The notes beneath the pieces are model-generated. The model ran no database searches, was not told the DNA's origin, and was given only the letters and a program-made list of their open reading frames with translations. A stretch of 64,000 nucleotides of DNA from Fomitopsis serialis (Eukaryota > Basidiomycota > Agaricomycetes > Polyporales > Fomitopsidaceae): assembly GCF_022376445.1 (NCBI RefSeq), contig NW_025955064.1:62001-126000 (forward strand), in the 5' to 3' direction. Shown here piece by piece: positions 56,513 to 64,000 of the stretch; position 1 is the stretch's first letter, and every line of letters starts with the position of its first letter. The translations under genes were made by a program, and so were the position numbers.

Positions 56513-58394
56513 ATGTCCGTACAAACATCTGAACAGTCGACCAGCGGCCCTCGCTTCCGGCCGTACGCTAGCCCAAACCATCATGTCACGAAGGGTCGCT
56601 ACATAACAAGCAATGACCCTAGAGGGTATATGTGAGTGAACATGGAATTTTAACTCGAGAACTCAGTCTGAAGGTTCTCTAGCCCGGTGTACGAGTACCC
56701 TTTAAATGGCCAGTGGATAATGCTGGACATGGACGACGGGTATGTTCTCTGGACGGGTATCTGGAAAGGTACGTATACTTGCGAATGTGGCTGCCTACGC
56801 TCACAGAAGATTCTCGTAGCCCTGGGAAACAACAAAGGTGTGTACTGTGGACATCCTTGCCATCTAACCAGAGTGGCGTCTAATGTAGAGCTCGCTAGCG
56901 GACATTGTCAAAATAATAGACTCACAGCCGGACCTCGCTTCTCAGCTACGGCGAGTCCGTGGTGGCTATCTGAAGATTCAGGGAACCTGGATGCCCTACG
57001 AGATTGCGCTTCGTTTAGCACGTCGGTCAGTCAGCTTCTGACTACATGAAATCTGCTGCAGCTCATGAAGGCTCCCTCAGTGTGGCATGGCCTATACGAC
57101 ATGACCTCGTTCCCCTGTTCGGGTAAGTCATTTGTCGCTGCTTCGTAAAAGCTACGTCGTCTAAGCTCAGTACTTAGACCCACTTTTCCAACTACTTGCC
57201 TGTCGCCGGACCAACCGGGCTATGGCCAAATAGTCAGCCCTGGAACTGGTAAGAGGAGGCCGCGCCGCAGCGCAGCCACCGATGGTTCCATCGACACAAG
57301 ACATGCTTGGACCGTCATCTCTGACTCGCCCGATGGTCCTGCTGCCGACAGCCGCGCCAGCTCATCGCGGACTTTCCACCAGCAGACCATGTACGCCAAC
57401 GGCTCCTCAACCCAGCACACGCAGGTCGACTCCCCAGTCATGCTGCACGTCCCATACATCGAGCGACCGCGCCCCGTGTCGGAAGCGGGTCCCTCGAATA
57501 GTCAGCATTACGCTGCATCGCGCAGGACTCACCGCCTTCGGACAGCGGCAGTGTCATGCGGTATTCGCCCTACCCCGCCAGCCCTGTGCACACTCGTCTC
57601 GCTGCGGTGCGCGAGCCAGCGCACTCGAGAAGCATCACTTTGCCCTCGCTCCAGCCTCGAGGAGAGGACGACGGGGAGGCGACGACATTGCCTCCGATCT
57701 CGGCTATGACCCGGCCACCAGGCGGTGTTCACGATGACCCCATGGCTATCCTACGGCGCCTTCAGTCTGACGACGACACTAGCTCTCGGACATCATCCAC
57801 GGAGCGCTCCTCGCACGGGCGGCGACCATCCGTCCCAGAACCTGCGCATCGCCTGTGAGCACCGCTCGTCCATAAATCTTACGACCGCGCCGCTGACCGC
57901 GCACCAGGTCAGACGCCTCGTACGGCGGCGGGCGGGTGCCCTCCGCGCATCGGCTGTCCCGCAGGAGCATATCCCCGCCGCCCGCCGCCGAGCGAGCTCC
58001 TCCGAGTCGGTCCACTTCGACAGCGGCGGCGGCGGACCGTTCGCCCCCGGCGAACGCGAGCACCGTGTCGCAGCTCCCGCCGTCGCTCGCGCGGTCTCTG
58101 CTGATGCCCCCGCCGCCGAGTCCCCATCCCCATTCGGCCCCGCGGGGCCTCGCAGACCCACAACGGACTGCAGACGGGTCCTACTGCGGCGCAGCTGCGG
58201 ACGACCGCCGTCGGTCGTGGAGAAACGCGCCTGGCGACCGTGGTGAACGAATGCATCACGGATCTCATCTCGGGATGTTTGAAACTGTTGTCTGTTCCGG
58301 ATATGCAGTCGATTTGTTGTGCACGTTTGCTGTCCCCGCCTGTCTAATTGCTTCCCGGTACAAGTCATACCCTCCGCATATGTCCGCCGTATAG
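56513..58394 (+). CDS. APSES (KilA-N fold) transcription factor
   Basis: DNA-binding regulator of the fungal APSES class. Exons: 56513-56631, 56683-56768, an 18-base exon 56820-56837, 56899-57025, 57081-57122, 57178-57854 and 57908-58394. Splicing gives ITSNDPRGYIPVYEYPLNGQ, WIMLDMDDGYVLWTGIWK, ALGNNKADIVKIIDSQPDL, LRRVRGGYLKIQGTWMPYEI, ALRLARRVAWPIRHDLVPLF, then TCLSPDQPGYGQIV and a long disordered tail. No ankyrin repeats are visible, so it is closer to the short StuA/Xbp1-like group than to Mbp1/Swi4. One frame offset sits near 57.52 kb between QHYAASR and DSPPSDSGSVMRYSPYPA; a single missing C would restore it. The ATG at 56513 is in frame and well placed; an upstream exon is possible. 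Confidence 0.87.
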
Positions 58395-61300
58395 TGTACA
58401 AATACATTGACTGCGTTTAGTGTACGGCTAATTACTCTGTAGACATATATGTCTAGATACTGCTTGACTTCGTCCGAGGCACCGTGGCCGTCGGACGGCC
58501 CGCCCTGGGATAATACATCGATACAGCACTTAGCCTGGCGAAGGACGCCGCCGTCGACGCTTCCAGTACGTAAGCTGTGCGCCATCTTCTTCGGTCCGTG
58601 CCTATCAACGTCGACGGCCGGACTGAATTGAAATCCAGGGCGAAAGTGGAAGACGCACTCTTGTCGCCGTCGCCGCTTATCAGATAACCACTGGGCCAAT
58701 CAGAGCGGGACCGTAACCGTGTCTCGCAACGATCCCTCGAGTGCCAGTGGGAGCCGGAGGCTGATTGGCTTGCGCCTGACCCATCCGCGAGGAGGAGCAT
58801 GTCCCCCCGCAATCAACTTCTTGTGCAGCGGACCCTGGAGCCTGGGAGCGCCACTGCAGCGTGTCCCGCGGGCTGGCCTCATGGGACGCGACTCGTATCA
58901 TGGCACGACCGACAGAGGTGCCCTTTGAGCCTCCTGTATACGGTACTTTGAAGTGGCATCGTTGGCAGATGCAGCTGCCATTGCGGCGTGCCAGCGGAGA
59001 TAACTTCAGCGCACTGATCCAATGACAGCATAGGCTGTCACGAACTGTCTCGTTGGACCGACGAAGGCCGATCGAATGCCAGTGAATGCGCGTACGGACG
59101 AGCGGCACCGAAGGGTTTCCCCATGCCACACTGGCGGCAGTGTCTCGAGGATACGGCAGTGTCCGCGGCAGGAAGCGGTTACACGGTCCTCTGTGGATTT
59201 TCCGGGAAGCCCTGATGCCCGAAATCTCGTATACCGGGGCTAACGGCCTGGGACTCGCATGATGAATATACGCTTCGGTCTTTTCCAGATGCTCGCGAGA
59301 CGTTGCGCGTCCATACACTCGCTCTCCTGTAATATGACGAGAAGCGCGCGGGACTTGATGGCATGAATAGGAAGCCGCGAGTACATGCCGGTCGAGGAAA
59401 CAAAGCCTGGCATTTCCCCATGCAGGCTGCTCGCCACGGGGCGGTACCGAGGAGGCGAAGGGTAATCGAGTAGTATTGGCCGAGGGGAAGTGACCTCACT
59501 CAATGTTCGTGGTTGCTTCGGGGTGAAAATAACTGCGGGAAATGAAGTGTCTTCCTATGCCCCGATGACCGAGAACAAAAAGACAATGACATGAGGCCAC
59601 AACGTGGCCGGTTTCGTGCTTGGTAGATCTAGTTCTGTCCATGACGATCGACCCGAGGAACGGGCGTGCATCGACGGCGTTCTGGACTGTGGCTGCGTGG
59701 CCTGACAACGACGGAAAGAAACGGGGGACAAAGCACAAAAATGGAGTCGCGGTGAAGGTCAGTTGACATGCCAATGCCGGAGTATACCCAAGGTTCTCGA
59801 GGACGCACCTGTGAGCCTCGCGCGTGCTTCGAGCGAACATTGACAATACTCGAGCCTCTGCACGTGTATTCTGTCATCGTATGTATGCCGCGTAGTATGG
59901 ATCGGATGTTCGTGCATGAGTACGTTGCTGGGTGCCAGTGGCAGATGCACAATGGCACGTTTCGCGTTGTCTATGTATCCACTTTGCCATGTCCGCGTCC
60001 GGGTATCTAAACCCCTTCAGTACACAGAGAAACTCGAAGCAAAGTCAGTAAAGCTTACCGTAGAATTGGGCCATGGCGCAGCTGAACTTACACGCAGTAG
60101 CGATGATACCACTGGCACTATGAAGGTTCCACTGTCAAACAAGCACACTGCTATGAGGATGGCGCAGGAACCTTCCCCCCGGAGATTCCGAACCTGACAG
60201 CGACAGCTAGCGATGTTAGTTGCAATAGCCGAGAGGGCTATCCAGAGGCCTCTGTGCTGCGCAGTGAGAGCTGGTCACGGTGAAAGCTGTAGAGTTAGTA
60301 AAAGGCATCATTAGTAGACGTTTTTTTAATACGACACTCACTACTAGTGTATCACCCGCTCGGGAGAGACTGGATCGCGCACATACGACGGACGTATCCA
60401 GCCGTCAGTCTTGTTGACCATGCTGTAACAAGCTTTGACTCCGCTGAGGCATCTGAGTAGCCGTCATCACGAGCTGGTCATAGTGCAACAGTTGGCAATG
60501 TTTTACTTGTTTTCCGGTCGAATACCGCTGCGCACGGTTGCCAGAAATTAGCCGTTCCAGCATCCGCGAAGATAATTGCAGACTCGTGTCATCATCCGCC
60601 CGGCAAACACCTACCAGTGCACTTTGAAACCTGAGAGCACAGGTAGCTCCGGATGACCCGAGTCTCTGGAAATCTGCAATTCAAGAAGTGCTGGAATAGC
60701 TGCTGAGGATACATTTCGAATTGTCCATAAGCGGAAGACTCAAAGCCTTGCATGCACTGCGGACAATCATGGGAAAGAAAATCAACGACACAATAGTCAG
60801 CTTAATTTTGTAGGATCATACGACACCCCGGAGTAAAAATCTTTCAGACGCACCACAGCGCAGCCATTGAATAAGGGATCACTGAAATTGTGACTGACCT
60901 TAAATCAATTGAATTTGAAGCAGCCTGGGGCCACCGCAGCCTGAGCCTGACATGCCGTGATTCCGAGATTTTCGAGGCCATGACTGAGCGTAAACCAGGA
61001 GCTTACAGAGCTGCACACAAAGAGCATGTTGCGTTACTTACAGGATGATCATGAACAGATGAACACGTCGCGCTCGTCGCTCGACGACGACACGTCGGTA
61101 ACTATGACAGTATTTATCGTTGAAAAATACGGACGACGAGGGATTGACTTGTGACTCTGAGGCCCAAAGAACGAGCGTCGAGGTTGCAGCTTCGAGGTTG
61201 CAGCTTCAGGTCACGTGACGTGTCACGGACGTGTCACGGACGTGTCTCGGAGGCGAGGTTCAGCTTCCTGTGGGCATGAGAGAGCAGCGAGCTCGAGCAT

Positions 61301-61541
61301 CATGGTGCACAGGGCCAACGCCCTGTCCCTGTATATGCAGGCGCAGCCGACGAACCGGCGGCAGGCCACGGTGAGTGCACACACGGACCGGCATGTACGC
61401 TAACAGCGAGCACAGCGGTGGGCGGGTGAGGTGCTCTCGTTTTTGCGGCCGTTCCTCGCTTGCTGCCCACTGATCTACTAGTAGTGAGCAAGTAGTGACC
61501 TTCCCTCCATCCCTACTCCCCTCCTCGCCCGCTGTCTATAG
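58395..61541. other. 3.1 kb without a supported gene
   Basis: Minus-strand open frames of 60-212 codons between 58.4 and 60.0 kb (longest 58680-59318) show no motif and no family signal. From about 60.2 to 61.2 kb there is no open frame of 60 codons on either strand. Composition is mixed, CpG content normal. It may be decayed sequence. Confidence 0.45.
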
Positions 61542-62676
61542 TCGACGTCACCGCCCGCCTCGCAAAAGCGAGGACGCTCAGCGTCGACGGTACCGCCAAG
61601 GCGCAGAGACCATCGAGGATCTCAAGACGCCCGGCCTGCGTACATATCCAGGCCCCGGAGCACCCGCTCGAGAACAAATGGTGCGTGTTCATCCCGTGCG
61701 CTGCGCGCGCGCCCTGACCTCACACGCAGCACAATATTCCACGACACAAAGTCGACCGTCCCCTTCACGGCCGCCTCCGCCCACCCCGCACGACCGCTCC
61801 CCAGCGCGAGCGCGGACCCGCTACAGAACGCGACGCCCTTTGCTGCGCCCGAGAAGGACGAGTACGAGGCGGGCCTGACAGTGATCGGCGAGTTCGAGAC
61901 GGTCGGGACGTTCTGCCGGTACTTCAACTGGCTCAAGCCGCCCTCGCGGCTGGAGCGCAACTCCAACTACCACACCTTCCAGTCGGGCATCAAGCCGATA
62001 TAGGAGGACCCCGCGAATGCGCACGGCGGCAAGTAGGTGCTCACGATGAATAACAACCCGCAGCTGCTCGACCACTGCTGGAGCCGGCTCGCGATGGCGC
62101 TCGTCGGCGATGACCTCGACAACGAGACGAGATCTGCGGCGCGGTCGTCAGCCTCCGGACCAAGGTTGACCACATCCCGCTCTGGGCGCGCGGCAGGGAG
62201 CACGCCGAAGGCATCAGCAGCATCGGCCGCAAGATGGGCCAAGCTCCTCGACGTCTCCGCGGCGGACGGCATCGGGCTCGAGTTCCAGGTGCGTGTCCAT
62301 CCTCTCTGCGCGTGGTGATTCGCAGCCACAGAAACTCACACCTATTGTACTGCATGATAATGCGCAGACGTGTTGTTCATGCGCGAGCATACACCCTCAC
62401 CTCGACACGAGTCCCCTGCCTCCGTCATCCCACCTTGCTCCCCGTCCTCAGCGCTCCACTGACGAGCTCACCCGGCCCCTCTCGCCCGCCCCCTCTCGCC
62501 CGCCCCCTCAAGTCACGCCGAACTTCGCATGGCGATCCTTGCCCATCGACTCGGCCGAGGCTACTGGTGTTTCCGCCTCGGCTCTTTACCGTTGCTCCGA
62601 GCCGAGTGTGCGAGCCGACGAGCGCGAACCCGTGGCATTTGAAGGACTTAGGAGGACGGCGAAGAAGGTCATGTAA
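61542..62676 (+). pseudogene. eIF4E cap-binding protein pseudogene
   Basis: eIF4E binds the mRNA cap between two tryptophans. Seen in pieces: LAKARTLSVDGTAKAQ, IEDLKTPGLRTYP, PEHPLENKW, then IFHDTKSTVPF, LTVIGEFETVGTFCRYFNWL, KPPSRLERNSNYHTFQSGIK, then NNNPQLLDHCW, LAMALVGDDLD, ICGAVVSLRTKVDHIPLWAR, and LLDVSAADGIGLEFQ before a GTGCGT donor. Two tryptophan codons are TAG: one in the PI-W-EDP motif (the cap-stacking tryptophan and its glutamate neighbour) and one in GGK-W-VLT. There are also frame offsets near 61.60, 61.65, 62.12 and 62.24 kb. The last exon is uncertain. This cannot be a functional cap-binding protein as given; the genome should have another, intact eIF4E. Confidence 0.8.
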
Positions 62677-62689
62677 TGCTTTTCTATGT

Positions 62690-64000
62690 ATACTACTTCG
62701 ATACAACTATCATGTTCTGGATCAGGGACAGCTGAAGTGATTAGCCAGCCACCTGAGAAGCCTGTGACTGACTGTGACTAGTGCTGACTGATGCTGACTG
62801 ATGCTGACTGATGCTGACTGATGCTGCTCAGCTGAATGACTAACATGCCATTGCAACAGTATTTAAGGAGGCATGAGTTAGAGGGACATTCAGTAGCACC
62901 CTACTATCCACTGAGCAGTAAGTCACTCTTACAGATATTCATATGAGTATACTGAGGTCAAGTACTAGCTTCATCACAGAGGTATACTCTCTGTCATGCT
63001 GATCCAATGGGTTATTGACATAGATGTTTAAAGTGACAGTCTCACCAATATGCCAAGGAAACAGAATACTGATGCTATGGAAGCATGTGGGTGTTTTCTT
63101 CATACTCATGTAATGGCCCATGGTAACCTGATTACATAGTGGCAACATACCTATCTGCCCCTGAAACTATCAGGATCATTGAGAGCATAAGTGCTGCTGA
63201 CATCAAAGATTCCAATTCTCCTGTTATATGTCAGATCCTCAGGGAGATAGAGGCTATTCACCAGCCATCAGCCAAAGATGTAAGTCTTTATGAGTTTTCT
63301 ATGATATATGTCCTCATGCTATAGCTTCAGCTGTCTGTACTGGTGCGCAGGAGTTTAGGCTTACTGCCCAAAGGCACTTCAGCATTCCTGGCTTGGGAAA
63401 CCCTGAAAACACTACTGAAAGAGAGCCAGTCATCCAGTGGTGTAGTCCAGGCTAGCCATCATGAGAAGAGGACATTGGTATGTCTGGATCTCTCTAACAC
63501 TGTACAACAGTTAAGGGTTTCAATTTCAGGTGCGCCAGATAGGCCTACTAGGCCACAGCAGTTATGGTCTAGCAGATCTGCTCAGGGCCAGCCCTCATGC
63601 CTATATCATTGCTGGTGGCATCAAGCTTAGATTGGTCATTCGCTCCCGCGACCAGGTCCCCCATCTTCCTCTGCACACCCACATGTCAGAATTCACCAAT
63701 CCAAGACAACCCCATGCTGCCCTGGTTGGGCTGGCTAGTCCCCATGATTACCTTGAAATAGGGACTGAGGAATCAGTGATTATTTTATCTGGCAGTTCTC
63801 AAGGTGAGTCAGTATCATTTGGAGGTTTTACATGATTTACACTCATGAATACCCTAGCAGGATATGAGCTTGAGCTAATGTGCATCAGAGGTGTAGCACA
63901 ACAAGCAGCACTCTCCACCCCTTTGTATGCATGGCTGCATCAAGTGGTTGAGAGTGCATGTAATGAACGCCGGAATGTCAGTGTATGTCTCAGTATGCTG
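62690..64000. other. CpG-depleted block, probable old methylated repeat
   Basis: From about 62.7 kb to the window end the sequence changes character. I count only about seven CpG dinucleotides in 62881-64000, against several per 60-base line in most of the window, and TG/CA are plentiful. Plus-strand frames at 63343-63630 and 63530-63835 look translated (GLLGHSSYGLADLLRASPHA, EFTNPRQPHAALVGLASPHD), so the block may be a decayed mobile element or repeated gene family. I cannot name the element; no terminal repeats are visible and the block runs past the edge. Confidence 0.6.
62780..62826. repeat. 10-base tandem repeat
   Basis: Four near-perfect copies of TGCTGACTGA, with degenerate units before it, at the border between the eIF4E pseudogene and the CpG-depleted block. 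Confidence 0.85.

Noticed and set aside
58680..59318. 212-codon minus-strand open frame
   Set aside because: Long but without motif or supporting splice pattern; kept as part of the gene-free stretch.
1..64000. tRNA, rRNA and CRISPR signals
   Set aside because: Several GTTCGA-type strings were looked at, but none sits in a cloverleaf I could fold by eye. There are no repeat-spacer arrays and none are expected in a fungus.
62690..64000. calling the CpG-poor block a named transposon class
   Set aside because: No terminal repeats, target-site duplication or transposase motif could be seen, and the block is cut by the window edge.

Overview
The window looks like a chromosome segment of a filamentous basidiomycete, probably an agaricomycete. 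Its genes are broken by many introns of about 40-70 bases, intergenic DNA is CpG-rich, and the recognisable proteins are eukaryotic: Ku70, HUS1, an ERV41-type cargo receptor, ornithine decarboxylase, a monothiol glutaredoxin, an APSES transcription factor, a CCCH finger protein and an SRA protein. I saw no bacterial genes, rRNA, tRNA or CRISPR array. Exon coordinates were read by hand from splice signals, reading frame and family motifs; 5' ends are the weakest part.

Layout. 0.6-4.0 kb: two F-box genes of one paralogous family, both on the minus strand. 4.9-7.9 kb: a minus-strand SRA (YDG) gene beside one complete and one relic HVA1-type TUDOR gene. 9.9-12.7 kb: a large, mostly disordered protein. 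14.1-15.7 kb: a triple CCCH zinc-finger gene. 17.4-19.2 kb: two unrecognised genes. 19.2-22.7 kb: unresolved. 22.7-26.7 kb: a RING gene diverging from ERV41. 26.7-39.7 kb: a rearranged block with two inverted broken copies of HUS1, three more F-box copies also partly inverted, and an isochorismatase-like gene between them. 40.4-58.4 kb: a denser housekeeping region with MYND protein, Maf-like pyrophosphatase, glutaredoxin, Ku70, PP2A activator PTPA, ornithine decarboxylase and APSES factor. 58.4-61.5 kb: no gene seen. 61.5-62.7 kb: an eIF4E pseudogene. 62.7 kb to the end: a strongly CpG-depleted block that looks like old methylated repeat DNA.

There is no operon logic here. Shared promoters are likely at Ku70/PTPA and RING/ERV41. 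The most unusual parts are the F-box/HUS1 block, in which each element is flipped individually, and the SRA-TUDOR neighbourhood. A caution covers the whole window: several conserved genes carry isolated one-base frame breaks, many in short homopolymers. Some 'pseudogenes' may therefore be uncorrected long-read errors. The eIF4E nonsense codons and the splice-site and stop changes in the second HUS1 copy are substitutions and are harder to explain that way.
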